A DNA stretch of 64,000 nucleotides from Congeria kusceri (lineage: Eukaryota; Mollusca; Bivalvia; Myida; Dreissenidae): the NCBI GenBank assembly GCA_027627225.1, contig CM051025.1:76285974-76349973 (forward strand), read 5' to 3'. Positions within the stretch are counted from its first letter, which is position 1. Each line of letters begins with the position of its first letter. Below the pieces are notes generated by a model. The model searched no databases and was not told the DNA's origin. It worked only from the letters and a program-made list of their open reading frames with translations. This document shows positions 10,041-23,270 of this stretch, piece by piece. The position numbers and the translations under genes are program-made.

Positions 10041-12530
10041 AGTAGTGTCAATAAGAAATGAATATACCCAGTAATGAATATGCTGAATATAATACAATTT
10101 ATTCAATGTACTTGGTTGATAAGGTTTGTCTTTACAGTCTTTAGACTTTATGGTCTTAAATAATTAATAAAACGTTCAATACGTATACTTACTGTGAAAT
10201 AAACCTCCTTTTACAGAAAACATAACTAACAATACTGTATTTTATTGTTAAGATATTTAAAAAAAAGTAATAGGAAATTTTCTCACTCAATAGTGAACTT
10301 AAAATAGTCATGAGTCACAATATACAATTTATTTAACGCTAGCGACCATCAAACCGGAACAGTGAAATACTTTGCGTCTACATGTATAAAAGACCTATTG
10401 GTCGCGAATTCGAACTAAAAAACATTTCTACAAAATACTGTTTCTTATTTGGTTTTTAGAGGTGTTAGTTAGTCATCCATTTGTTGTTGCCAGTTAAATC
10501 AAGTTAAACAGATAAAACGCGGCATTGATATATTTACAAAACACCATAGGTCTACACATATCTATAAACCCGGTATATAAATCAAGTAAGACGATTCCGT
10601 CAGTGACGTAAGGCATCATATATGATGCCTTCTAACAGAAGAATAACACAACAGACCTCCATACAATGTCACCTTAACTGTTGCATGGGATATTAACCAA
10701 GGTATGCAGACAACAACTGGAGCAATAAATGTCATAGTTGCTCCTTTTGAGCAAGTAAACAATGTTTGCTTTCCTTGCATATCAGATATGAGGTCTTAGC
10801 TGTCAATTTTGCAGATAAAATACGGCGTAGATTTGTGTTGTATGTGATGGTGCAATATTTAGAATTGTTGTCTACAAAATATTCTAAATTTTTAAAATAT
10901 ATTATATTGCATACCCCAATAAATACCCATTCATCAAAATAAGAATATCATGATTACTTTCATTAACACATATGTTTTGTATCATGGTTTGTTATTACAA
11001 CACATACTCCAAAGTTTAAAAAAGGATGACGGCGTGCTAGTACATGCAATTTAATACAACTATTGCAACCAGTTTCTTAATGATGAGTACATTTAAGTTG
11101 CAAATTATGTAATCCGTTGAGTCTATTAAACTATTATATGAGTACCAATACAATCTATTGCACTGGTCAAAGGGGTCTCCCAAACGGACATCAAAATAAC
11201 ACTTTTGCACTAGTTTGACATTTGAATTACTTATGTCTGATTGAGATGACACAACAATAATAACTCTCGACGAAGACGAGGAAACAATTCCAAATATATT
11301 GAAATAGACATTTAACATCATATTCTCAATTTTCATTTATATATCGTTACTGGAGAGTGTCTCTCCGAACAAACACATTAGTGTTGTTTGAAGTGTTTGA
11401 TTTCATTTTCAAACACTATCATCCATGATACTCATTGCAGCTTACCCCTCCCTGATTTCTCAGTACAAGAGCGCTTACTATTGTCGTGATATCCGTAATA
11501 GTTCTTACAGCAATAATTAATGTATCGTTTTATCATCCATTGTTGCATATTCAGTATAGTATACAAATTTATCAAACATGCATTTAAGTTTCATTTGATC
11601 TTGGATATGCACATAATAGTACATTCATTTCATTCATATATGTATTTACTTGCACCGATATTGATATAGCCATGTAGAAGGATCAATGTTTTGAATTTAC
11701 GTTCTTTTATAGTCAAACTGCAGAAACTTGATGTTGATGATGAATGAAGCCTTTATTAGTACTGTTGTTCACGTCAAAATATTTATATGTGATACGTTTG
11801 TTGTTAATGTACATATATTCATTATATCTTTTAAAAATCTGTACCACAGGCAAACCTCTACTTTAATAAAATTTGTCTATTTGTACTTCAGGTCGCAGAC
11901 ACATTTGGGACTAATTATCAGTGTCTCGCAAAGTCTGCAAATGATCAATTCCTAATCCCAACATGATAACGTTTTATATACTAATCGTAAGGGTATTTGT
12001 CTACGACATGTCAATACATTTGCTCAACACAACAATTAATCTAACAACTATTCGCGTAAAAAATAAAATAAAAAAAGATAATTTATTGTACTGCCAGGAT
12101 ATACCAAAATAATATTATTTCTCGTGGCTATATTTTTTTCCACAGGCCCGTTATTGTCCTATTACTGAAGCTGTGTCTTCAAGAGGAAGTTAAAACCCAA
12201 TCAACACAATGCATTTACTTACCATAGCTTCCAGGAGAACGTAGACAGGCTTGATTAACTTTTCAAGACGTGGCCTTAAGACATAAGTAGAAATACTTGT
12301 TTGCGGATTAACAAATAGGGCGCCTTGAGGCAATGTATTTGGTGCGCAACTAACATGTTCTCGAACCAAAATCCCATTCTCTCAGATTTCATCTTTAGGG
12401 CAAATCGCCAATTCGAAGTCATGACGAAGGTATCCTTATTTTCAGATCACCGAAGGAAGGAATGTAGCATGTAATATATGCATATTCATAAACAGAATTA
12501 ACGAGTACTTGGTGTGTGTTTCACCCGCAG
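10040..12530 (+). repeat. Unit II segment, blocks B and C
   Basis: Paralogue of 1,200-3,700 at a spacing of about 8.9 kb. Block C copy 2 is at 12,170-12,375. The CRE-equivalent here is TGACGTAA at 10,604-10,611, one base from the consensus. Confidence 0.9.
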
Positions 12531-14239
12531 GTATATGATTATCAAAATCTGGACATGTATGTTTTGTTTAAACTGTAAGACAATACCCATATGCATTCAT
12601 CCGTATGCATTCACATTACATGCTCTAAACTAAGAGAAACTATCAGAAATCTGATGAATGTGTATGTATAAAATACAATTATTATACACATGCGTAAAAC
12701 ATGAACCCGTTTTTTGAGTTGGTTTTGACTAGCGAACATTGTTAGGAACAGTTTACACAAATAGCGAAAACAGATCATTTGCAAGCCGTGTTGTGTAATA
12801 AATTCCAATTGTTAAACAAATATTACAAGGATGTAAAATATTGAAGAATTTTATTAAATGTATATTTGTTCCTTTATAATAAATTATGTCGAGTGTCTAA
12901 TTATCCAAATGTAATATTGAATAGCTTAAAGTTCAAAAGCTTCTGTAAACGTTTGATTACATTCATATATCCTCTATTGCTTCAGTCTACTACACTCAAT
13001 TGATTAAAGCTTCGTTCCACGTGTTATTAAACATATTTATTTCAGTATGCCATTTGCTAAGCTTGAGTTTTCACAAGTTTCAGATATCTTACATGCTATA
13101 CAAACAGAGGCCTAGAAGCACATCAACAAAACTTCATGTTCACATGGAGCTTTTTAAGATTTCAGGTTTATTTTGAGACGGGTGATGCAACACATACAAA
13201 ACTGAAATAGAGTGTAGAAATACATACGTATTTATCTGTTTTAAATCTGATCAAAACAGCAAACTGGAGTTTGTGCCTATTATATCCGCCTGTGTATATA
13301 ATAAGGGGTGATCATTTAACGCAGTTTAATTGGAACACAAGAACTGTATAGATAATATAAATATGTCGAGTTATCTTGTACCAAATTCATGTATACGAAA
13401 TTTGAATGGTTTCAATCCATTGTGTAATTGTCAAGACCATTAGCCTTATGTACTTTTAGACTATAGGATTTTATTGACATTTTATTACATACAAATTATA
13501 ACTGATTTTTATGTTAAAGGGGATATATATGATTTCAATATCAACATTTAATTTTTTCATATTTGAACAACACAAATAAGAGGACAAGTATGATCGAGGA
13601 AAGTTAAAATAAAATAAAAATAAAACAGTTATATGTACCATATGTCATCTTTTTTTTAAATTTCTTCATAACGACAAATTTATTGCTAGCGCTACTCCGA
13701 TACCGACACGTTTAATCGTATTTGTGGCAGAAACAAAAAAAAAGTTTCCATGTGTCGTATGAACCCATCTGCACATATCTAAAGCCAAAACGCACCATAT
13801 ATTGGGAATTTCCCAATATTGTACATGTCTAATTACATGAATGAGTAGTTTTCTACTGGAAGACGAAAGTATTTTAATGTGTAAAGCTATAATTTCAAGA
13901 ATTTTCGAATATTAGTTCTTATGAACTTTTATTCTAGTTTGTTATTCATCAACGTTTTTATCAGATTAATTATACTTGCATATGTTTCTATAAATATTTG
14001 ATGAGATCGTACATACCCTCTTTAAAGATTAAGCATTATATTGCGCATACAAATGTTCATATATCTGTGCTCTTAAGGCAATGATAACCAATGCATATAC
14101 ATGTATATACAGATCAGAACAGATCTTTATATTAAATATAATTAATACTAGTGTAACAAACCTGCAAGTATTTTGCCAATGTCTCTACTTACTATAACAC
14201 ACTGTATTGTTTTATTCCATTGGCATGCTATATATCTGT
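12530..14239. other. Unit II-specific AT-rich stretch
   Basis: No repeat partner, RNA gene or domain seen. It contains short AAATA-type simple sequence near 13,600-13,625 and otherwise unremarkable sequence. Confidence 0.4.
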
Positions 14240-14790
14240 AAAATATTTCCTGTTTTGTATGGTGTGTATGCATTCAGTGACTGTTAATCGAGGTGACAGT
14301 TGTCTTGCACAACAGACCGAACCGGATGTGCTGCACCAGATTCGGTTTGGAAATAAGTACGTACTTTGAATCAGGAGAAATATGTATGCATGTTCGGTTG
14401 TTTTAGTCTTGTAATATTTCAAATGTCATCATTACAAAAATGACAAATGTTCATTCGTGAAACGTTATAACAATAAAACATGTGTGCAGAAACAATACAG
14501 AATCAGTATCACTAAATGTGTATATGTGAATTTAAAAAGAGAAACCTAAATTAAAAAATATAACGCCGGTTAATTTTAGTAATATATTATAATAGTATGT
14601 ACAACATGATGATAACTTGTTATTAATAAACTAACTTGATTTACCTATGCTAGGTTCGCTTGAAAAGATAAGTAACATTCTGTTCTTTAACTATTATCTG
14701 TAAATTATAAATAAACAACACAGCATGTTGATAATTATGTCATGAATATGCCAAATTACATTGGGCGTACAAATACCTCGTTCGCCTGTC
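14240..14790 (+). repeat. Block D, copy 1
   Basis: Shares 'gtatggtgtgt' and 'gtgacagtt' landmarks with 35,690-35,790, and 'catgtcatgaa' and 'gccaaatta' landmarks with 29,385, 35,870 and 41,020. Divergence is considerable. Confidence 0.65.
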
Positions 14791-14978
14791 AACAACGTGA
14801 TCAGTATATCATATGTGTTATGTAAAACACTGTTGTATTTTAAATGAGGCAACTGAAGTTTAACATTCTTAAAATGTACTTCAATACATAAGACATATAC
14901 TGGTATCAAATACGTAATGCTGCATCCGTGTAATATGTTTATAAGCAGACAATATACTTAAGATCTGAAGTGCTTTAA

Positions 14979-15078
14979 TAGGTGCATTCATTACGTAATA
15001 GGTCCATTAATTACGTAATAAGTCCATTCATTACGTAATAGGTCCATTCATTACGTAATAGGTCCATTCATTACGTCA
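14979..15078. repeat. Five 20-bp repeats, each with a TTACGTAA-type palindrome
   Basis: TTACGTAA occurs at 14,991, 15,011, 15,031 and 15,051, with TTACGTCA at 15,071, at exact 20-bp spacing. The unit is of the form 'aggtccattcattacgtaat'. TTACGTAA is the classical site type for PAR-domain/E4BP4 bZIP factors, and the last unit drifts towards a CRE. Regulatory function is inference. Confidence 0.95.
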
Positions 15079-15084
15079 CTGAAT

Positions 15085-17175
15085 ATATCATCAACATGTT
15101 GATAGTAATCAATTATGTATCAGCAATGATAACGTGCATTGTATTAGAACAAACAAGGTGCAAAACATGATAAATGTAACGTCATTAAGATTTAAACGTT
15201 ATTTAAAAATATAACTCGTATGATAACAATAATAAATCTGTTTTCAATAATGATATTGTAGATATAATGTTTTATAATGAAGTTTATTTTAATTGCAACA
15301 GGTGACAACATTAGATTTTAAAAAATCCCATGAGCTACGAATTCTCATGTTTTGATGCAGTGTTATTAATTATATGCAGCCTGTTGTACATAGAGGCAGC
15401 TGTGTTGCACTCAGTTAAATGCATGTGAACTCGCAGATTAGCATAACTTATCATTTTACACGCGAGAGTTCAGAACTCAGCGAACATAAACATCCAAGGG
15501 AAGACGTTTGTTAAACATCTGGCAGGTACATTTATGTCGATTTATTAAAGTATGAAACATTTTTGCTTATGCGGCCCTATGTGTGATTTATTTGTTTCAA
15601 ACTCAACTCTAATGTTGACATATATTTGAGAACATACTTAATACGTATTGTATCATTTACGATAACTATCAAACTGTCTATACATAAGTAGACTGTTGAT
15701 TGAGTTACACATTCAGTGTATATAGTCACTGTGAATACGTCCTTTCAAATAACACATGATTGTATATTCCAAAATGTTAATGATTCATTAACCGCAACTG
15801 GACAGAAGTTCGATTCTCCGTGTTACACTCATGCCGTGCAGTATCCTATAATCAAATGCGCGAAATAACATCCAACTGGTGTACTGGTATATAATTTTAA
15901 CCAAGTTTTATTTCACTGTAGAGACTTTATATTTCTTTACAATTATTACATTTTTTTAAGCACTTTCGTGCAATTTTGCACTCCGAAGATATGCAATCTC
16001 CTACATCGCATGTTCATTCAAAATTTCATTTACTGTTTTGGAACTGCGGCGCCTTCAGATATGCTCCAGTTTTAAAAAATAACACTTTTTAGTTCAGAAC
16101 ACGAGTAATATGTATTTATAGTATACCAAAATCAGAAAGGCAATATTTATTTGGAATCAATGCCTCTGTTTTAATAAATATGCAACAAAAGGTTTCTAAA
16201 GACAAACAACAACAAAATAAATCGATACAATTCAACATCTATTCAAAACACGAAAACCTTTGCCGTTTTTTATGTACATCCAATTAGGAAAATATAAATG
16301 AGTTATATTTCACTAATAAGCAAATGTACATAATGTACAGCACAAATGCAACATTTGGTAATATTCAGGCTAGAAAATTTTACAGAAATTAATGTTCCAT
16401 GATGGCTTACTGTCTTCTTTATTTGCATTAATGTGTGGTTATCAAAACAATAAATAAATGTGTAACAATAAATAATGATTTAAATAACTAATAAACGTCC
16501 GATGGGTTTGATACACAAAATTTAAAATGCAGCGTATGTAATTTGCCAGTATTCCTTTCAATCGTCAACTTATTTAAATGATCTCCATATCTTCTCTTTA
16601 TTTATACGCCTTCTTTTATCCAGGAGGATTAGACATATTATATTGATTATGATGCTTTATTGAGATGACTGAACATTAACTACAACATGACTATCTGATG
16701 TATAACATTCGATGTCATGTCGATGAGAATGAGATGTTAGCAAATGAAGGGGTTGCATTCATGGCTCCATAGGAAGTCTTGAAACTGTAACAACAAAAAC
16801 AATAATTTATAAACAGTGTTAGTACTACATGTATTGCTATATTGTGTGTTTACTTTTTACCATCGAAATATTGGCGGCATCAAATTTATGAAATTAACAT
16901 ATCACTTACGGCAAAATATATGACGTGAATTCGTTTATGAAGATGGGTCACAAATTGTATTAATTATACGGTACATCCGAATGAGATTTTACCATTTACC
17001 AGTAATTGGATGTTTGTAGAATATAGCCATCGCGCCTCCAAATTCAACCTAGCAGATCCATGATAAGAGCGCAAAATGGATCTCATTGATCATATTTCAT
17101 TTCGTGTAATTATGTTCTTGTGAATGAGTGATACGCGACTAGAAACGTAAGTGTTGTGATGGCAAAACTATTCGA
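15085..17175 (+). repeat. Unit II segment with blocks E and F
   Basis: Paralogue of 7,290-9,340. Block F copy 2 is 15,905-16,085. The part from about 15,780 onwards is also the left arm of the large inverted repeat ending near 20,005. Confidence 0.9.
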
Positions 17176-18090
17176 ATATTCAAAAAAGAATTATACCGAC
17201 AACAAACGAATGTTACGGAGCACAGATGCAGACGATTCTCGTTCATTACAATTATATAAATATAGGCTAAACGTCAGTGCTAGTCAGTTATTTAAACAGG
17301 AACCAAAAACCGTTCGTCCTAGCTATAGACCAAAACAGGACGTTTATTAATGTGATATGAAGTGGCATAAAAAGACGTCTCGATAGATGTAAAGATATTA
17401 ATCGATAACCATACAATACCAGTCTACGGTTTACAGATTGACAATTATGTACGATGAATTGTCCGATTCTCGCACACAAAACCGATTAACAAAAACAACG
17501 CAGTCACTTAGTATTCATTGATACTATTGTTTTGTATATCTACGATATGCAATTCTGTCTGCGATATGTAACAAAATTAAGTGTGTTCCCACATAGAACG
17601 TATGACATAGAATAGAACCTGCAAACATGAGCAAACCTCCGAGAAGATAGTTTTATGTCCGTGTCATCCAATTATTTAGACGTCGAACTACTGGCTAAAT
17701 ACGTGCCCCGGACAAACCGCTGGCTGGAAAATTACAATTGCATCGAAGGATGTGGGGGATAATTCTAACATATACATACTATGATTCTCTATATTAAAAT
17801 CTGAATTGATATCGATAAGAAGATTATCTAAAACAATCTTACTCGATATTTCGTTTAGCTGTGTTTTAGATGAAACCAATTGTGATGCAGGCATAATATT
17901 TATTGATTGAAATGATTCAGGCTAAATAAATGGATTGAATGTGTATTTTAAATTTTGATGACAATAGTTAAAGTGATAAAGCGTTTATAAAATACAAAAA
18001 AAGCCTTTATTAGAAAGCGTTTCAGGAATGGAAAATGGTATTGGAGTAAAAATTTGTACCGGGTTAACAAAGAAAATTGAAAAAATAAAT
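15780..18090 (+). repeat. Left arm of a large interrupted inverted repeat
   Basis: Sequence 15,780-16,460, 17,040-17,110, 17,340-17,500 and 18,005-18,090 each have a reverse-complement partner in 18,945-20,005. The left arm is longer because it keeps 16,460-17,040, which the right arm lacks, and because it carries a left-only insertion at about 17,506-18,004. Confidence 0.85.
17688..17918 (-). other. Unidentified open frame on a left-arm-only insertion
   Basis: About 77 codons are open from just after a TTTATTTAG, which would serve as a 3' splice site, to a TAA stop. An internal Met starts MPASQLVSSKTQLNEISS, followed by a polar stretch and a hydrophobic segment around DAIVIFQPAV. No family is recognised. 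The whole insertion is missing from the right arm. It could be a captured exon, a mobile-element fragment or chance. Confidence 0.2.
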
Positions 18091-18944
18091 GAAGACAAAT
18101 TCAATATTTTGTTAGCTCTAAAAAATCATCACATAAATTCATTTGCATAATGTGTGTGAATTTGTATTGTTTGACAAAATATACTAGTATTATATACTTT
18201 TAAAGTGGCATTGTTTTTATATTAGCTTAGTGGTTCTCTGTTCTTTAAAACAAGATACATGTAGCATCACTAAATAATTTATGTATAAATAAGCTTCTTC
18301 AATAATCTATAATCCGGCTTTTGTCTTCCAGTTTAGGCAAGTGTTTATGCAATGTATATGTTTCGATAATCTTTGTTACATTAGGGTTCTGATTAACATT
18401 AGGTTTAGAGACTCGAAATTGTCGCACGTTATTTTAATCAAGTCCTTACCCATTGAAATGAAATAGATACGTCAAGTAGCATCTGGAACACTTAACAATG
18501 GATTTTAGTGAATGAAGCCATGCTCGTAATGTAATGCATGGCACGTTTTTGTTTTCTTCGATACATTATTTATTAAATCAATACAGTTAAGCAATACGTT
18601 TTGAGCATGTATAAACGTTTTGGTCGGTGTCGGCTTACGTCAACCTATGCCAGCTTATTTCCGCGTGCTCGTAACTGGTGTAAAACATGTTTCACAAATA
18701 CAATAAAGACTATTTCATTATTATAATTGCACTGAATGCATGAACTCTATGGACGCAATTCCACTAACATGTGCGCGTGTGAGGAAGATTGTGTACATAT
18801 TTTAACATTGTTATTTCCAATCAAAATCAATTAGACACCGGCTGTTTGATGACCGAAAAAACATAGACAAGTTAAAAACTGTTGCAAACGTACAATGTAG
18901 CAGATAATACCAGACGCGTGCACATATTGCTTAACTGCATTGTA
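18090..18944. other. Spacer of the inverted repeat, with a dispersed repeat at 18,608-18,695
   Basis: Positions 18,608-18,695 match 25,918-25,995: both read 'taaacgttttggtcgg'/'ggccgg', then 'caacctatgccagcttattt' and 'ccgcgtgctcgtaac'. The rest shows no partner or gene. Confidence 0.6.
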
Positions 18945-20005
18945 TTAGTATTGTCTTTGTTGAGCCGTAACAAATTTTAACTCAAATACCATTTTCTATT
19001 CGAGAAACGCTTTCTAATAAAAAGGAAAATGACCGCGTGGTTTTTGTTAATCAGTGATGTGTGCGAGAATCGCACAATTACATTTGTAATCGTACATACA
19101 TTTCAATTTGTTAACCGTGGACTGGTAGTGTATGTTCATGTATTAATTTCTTTACATTTATTGAGACATCGTTTTTATGCAATTTCATCTCATATTAATA
19201 AAACTCCTTCTAAGTATCTCTTAAGATCTCTAGTACATCATGAAACAAAATATGAGATCCATTTCGTTATCTTATCATGGCGCTAGTAGGTTTCGGTAAG
19301 TGGCACAATTTAATATATATCATAATTAAATGCCACGAATGTATTTATTGTTTTGATTACCACACATCAACACAAGTTACGAAGACAGTAAGCCACCATA
19401 GAACATAAATTTATATAAACATTATTATCTGAATATCACCAAATGTTGCATTTGTGCTGTGCAGTATGTACATGTACATTTGCTCAATGGTAAAATAGTG
19501 AAATATAATCCATTTGCCTTCTTGGTTGTACATATAAAACGGCACAGGTTTTCGTGTTTTAAATTAATGTTGAATTGTATGGAATTATTATTTGTTGTTT
19601 TTCTTTACCAAATCTTTTGTTGCATATTTATAAATGCAGAGGCATTTATTCCAAATAAATATTGCCTTACTGATTTTGGTATAATAAACATAATCAAAAA
19701 TGGAGCATATCTGAAGGCGCCGCAGTTCCAAAACAGTAATGTAATTTGATTGAACATGCCATATAGGTGATTGCTTATCTTCAGAGTGCCAAACTGCACG
19801 AAAGTGCTTAATGGAATGTAATAATTACATCGGAATATAAAGTCTCTGCAGTGAAATAAAATTGGGTTTAAATTATATACCAGTTAACCAGTTTAATGTT
19901 GTTTGGCGCAGTTGATTATAGGATACCGGACGGGCATGCGTGTAACACGGAAAATCGAAATTACGTCCAGTTGCGGTTAATGAATCATTAACATTCTGGA
20001 CTATT
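18945..20005 (-). repeat. Right arm of the inverted repeat, including an inverted block F
   Basis: Reverse complement of left-arm pieces. 19,050-19,210 pairs with 17,340-17,490, and 19,690-19,865 is block F in minus orientation. It contains a counterpart of 16,425-16,450, which unit I lacks, so the arm derives from a unit II-type copy. Confidence 0.85.
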
Positions 20006-20247
20006 GACCTCTTTTCCGGTAGAGCTATGTGCTATGCGACTTACATAGATAATGTTTGTATCATTTTATACTGTATATCAATTCCTCTATGTTTTGAAAA
20101 ACATGGTAACATTATGCGCTCACGTTACTCTTGTATTTAATGAGTGTACCATCACTTGAGCACTGAATATCTATTTTCTATGTTGTGGACGACACTTGTT
20201 TATATTACACATGTAAAATTGTGCATGCATTTAATGTATACTGTACG

Positions 20248-20278
20248 GTGTGGAGGGGAATGCCCTCGACCCCCACAC
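20248..20278. repeat. GC-rich short hairpin
   Basis: GTGTGGAGG at 20,248-20,256 pairs with CCCCCACAC at 20,270-20,278 with one mismatch, in otherwise AT-rich surroundings. Confidence 0.5.
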
Positions 20279-20540
20279 ATCTATTGACAAGTGTAATAAA
20301 CTAAATGGAACGGAACAAAAAGAAAAAAAAAGAATGTCAGAATACGTAAGGTTACATTTTTTGGTAAAGTTATCATAAAATGACAATCTTAACACATCTT
20401 AATTAGCAAATATTATTAAATTTATCCTAGTGTTAAAATGTGCGGTGCAGTAAATTTAGACATTTTAAATGATAAGCGTAATCACAAAATTTTAATTCCT
20501 CTTTGTTATATCACACTTGAATTTAAAACCAATGGCCAAC

Positions 20541-21018
20541 ATGGATAATAATGATCTTTTTACTAAAGGTAATAACACGCTGTTAAAAAACTCATTTATA
20601 TGAAACATCTATGACAAACAAATTGACTAGACCCCAATTTTTGCTACAATCCTCTATTGTCTCTTACTCCTTTTTGGTTTAAATCCACAAGAGATATAAG
20701 ACTCATCAATTTCTCACTATTTCAAAATATTTTTGCAAAATTTAGGGTCTGATAAACTTTTGTTTCACATAATGAATAAATGGATAATAATTATCTTTTT
20801 ACTAAAGTTAATAACTGTTAATATAAAGTCATTTATATCAAACATCAAATAAATGGCAAACAAATTTACTAGACTCCAATTTTTGCTTCAATATTCTATT
20901 TGTATCTTATTCCTTTGATGTTTAAATGTACAAGATATTTAAAGCTCATCAATTTCTCGCTATTTCAATTTTGTTTTGTTTTTATTGGGGTCTGATAAAC
21001 ATTTTTGTTTCACATACT
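20541..21018 (+). repeat. 239-bp tandem dimer
   Basis: The unit from 'atggataataatgatc' repeats at 20,780 as 'atggataataattatc'. Both halves run through 'ctcatcaatttctc' and end at 'ggtctgataaac'. Divergence is moderate. Confidence 0.9.
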
Positions 21019-21359
21019 GCATATCTTCTGTTTATACAAATAGCAAAAGTTTATAGATTACTATAGTATGGTGCTTTTCTATAGCCAGCAGCAAACACGT
21101 ATTTCTCTTATTTAGCAGGGGCTTGCTAGAGATAACTCTTACTGGCTTACTACTGGACTCCCCCATTGTGGTTAGCGTCTACTTTTTAAACCATTTAATG
21201 TGTTTTAAATTATCGTACATTCTACGCCCTATTTGTTCACTCGCACTGTTGATATGAACAGTATAAATATTATTTAATGATAAAAATACAACACGGAACG
21301 TGTTAAAATTCTTACACATGTTATAATAAATCATTGGATTCAAATGTTATAAAAGTGTT
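21019..21359. other. Unannotated stretch
   Basis: No repeat partner or gene evident between the dimer and block A copy 4. Confidence 0.4.
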
Positions 21360-21860
21360 AATATTGTAATTAATTTACACTTCGTTAGCGCGAGTGCAGA
21401 GCGTGCTGTTTGCTATAAATGTTTTCAGAAATTTTCAAAAGTGCTTGCCATGGTTCGCCCATAGGTTATTTCCGAATTACCCACAAAGTACTTTATATCA
21501 GTCTACAGACCAACAATGTGTTATTTTACCACCTGAATTTAAATAATCAATTAAAATAATTCTATCAAATTGCAGTTCAAACATCGCAAATGTAACTGGC
21601 AAAAATATACCTGCTTCTCATTGAGATACCGTTCAGTCGCACAGAGAGTTTGCCAGCTATCAAGAACCAAGCTTCGTTGAGCAATAAATCACCTCTAACA
21701 TCACCCCCTGCCTTCAAATGATTCTCCAGTTCTGCTAATGACCAATTCCCCAACCCTCCGTGAATGATTAAGACATATGTTTTCGGCTTGCCTGACCGAC
21801 GTTACAAACAAATATCATTAATTGTGTCGGTGATAGCCAACACTAATTGTCGTCAATATT
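21360..21860 (+). repeat. Block A, copy 4
   Basis: Uninterrupted from 'ttagcgcgagtgcagagcg' to 'ggtgatagccaa'. It gives the empty-site comparison for the MITE in copy 3. The minus-strand frame carries a TAA and several replacements, and its terminal stop is changed to CGA. Confidence 0.85.
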
Positions 21861-22198
21861 AACAATAGGAAAGAGCATGCCGAATACAATACAACTGATT
21901 AAATGTATATGATTTAAATGCTTTTGGAACTAATGTGTATATGTTTTAAACATGATTGTCAATACGTCTATCCAATAAATGAAACCACCAGCATTGTATT
22001 TAGTTTTAGTTACAGAGAAAGCTGTCAACAACGAAACCTGCGTATAACGACACCCTGTGTTATCCGACATTGTTCTGTTGTCACGGCAGAATCCCTATAT
22101 GTTCTATATAGTCAAAACCTATATATAGCGGAACCTGTAAGACCTGACATCAGACACTGTTTGTCAGTCAGTTTGTTTAGCAAACAATCCTTTTGTTT

Positions 22199-23270
22199 TT
22201 CCAAAGACAGATTTTCTTAAAATATTTCACAAACATTTGTCAATGTATCCTAAAACTAAAACAGTCTTAAAAAATAGGGGTCACCGGCCTTGGTCCGGAA
22301 ATATTTGGGTGTAAATACGGTGCCTATCGAAGCCTTTTTTTTCAGTTTGTGTGACTAGCAGTGGTCATTTATATAAAGCGTTCATATTCAAACAAGGATG
22401 GTGATTTTTAAATGCATCTTTGTTTAATGTTTCGTTCGGCAATATTCAAGTGCAGGTTAATGATAAAACGCGCTTTATCTATAGTTACCATTTAAAAAAT
22501 GGCCTTTAATGGACTCTTAAAGAGGTTAATTATGCATTTGAAAACATCAAGAAATAATCAAATATACGAATATCTTTTGTTCCAAACGACAGATTTTGAT
22601 AAAAAAAATTCTATATACATGTGTCATTCTATGCTGAAACTAAAACAGTCTTAAAAAATAGGGGTCACTGGCCTTGTTCCGGAAATATTAGGTTTTGAAT
22701 ACGGTACCTGTCGAAGCCCCTTTTTCAGTTTGGATTTTTTATCAATTTTTAAAGTATATAGGAGAGCTTTTTTAAACAAGGTTATGGTTCTTTCAACTGA
22801 TATGTTCCCACATGTCTTGTTTGGCAATATACAAGTTTATTTTGGTAATAAAAAACGCTTTACCTACAAATACTGTTAAAATAATGAATTTGACTGGACA
22901 TTGAAGTAGGTAAAATGGGTACTAATAATACCTTCTAAATCGTCATTCATTATGCGTCAATATATTTTGTTCCAAACGACAGATTTTCTTAAATTTTCAC
23001 ACATACATGCACCAATGTATACTTACACCAAAACTTTAATAAAAATAATGGGTCACCGAACCTGTTTAAGAAATATTGGACTTTAAATAAGGTACCTGTG
23101 AAGCCGTTTTCATGTTTCATGGTAACGTATAAAACATGGTATCAATTGCCAAAATAGAATGTAGATATTTTTGGGATCTTGTTTTAACTAATTTGTTTGG
23201 CAATACATTGAGAACGTGTGTTTTTTATTATTGTAATGCTTTATGAACTTTTAACCATTGCCTGGAACTT
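22199..23270 (+). repeat. Three tandem units of about 385 bp
   Basis: Units start at 'ccaaa(c)gacagatttt' near 22,200, 22,582 and 22,972. Each has a GC-richer core 'ggggtcaccggccttg' followed by 'ggaaatatt', then 'tacggt(g/a)cctgtcgaagcc', and later 'ttcggcaatat' and 'aaaacgc(g)cttta(t/c)ct'. The third is the most diverged. No long frame spans a unit. Confidence 0.9.

Noticed and set aside
14991..15078. CRISPR-like array of regular repeats
   Set aside because: The 20-bp units are directly contiguous with no unique spacers, and the DNA is eukaryotic.
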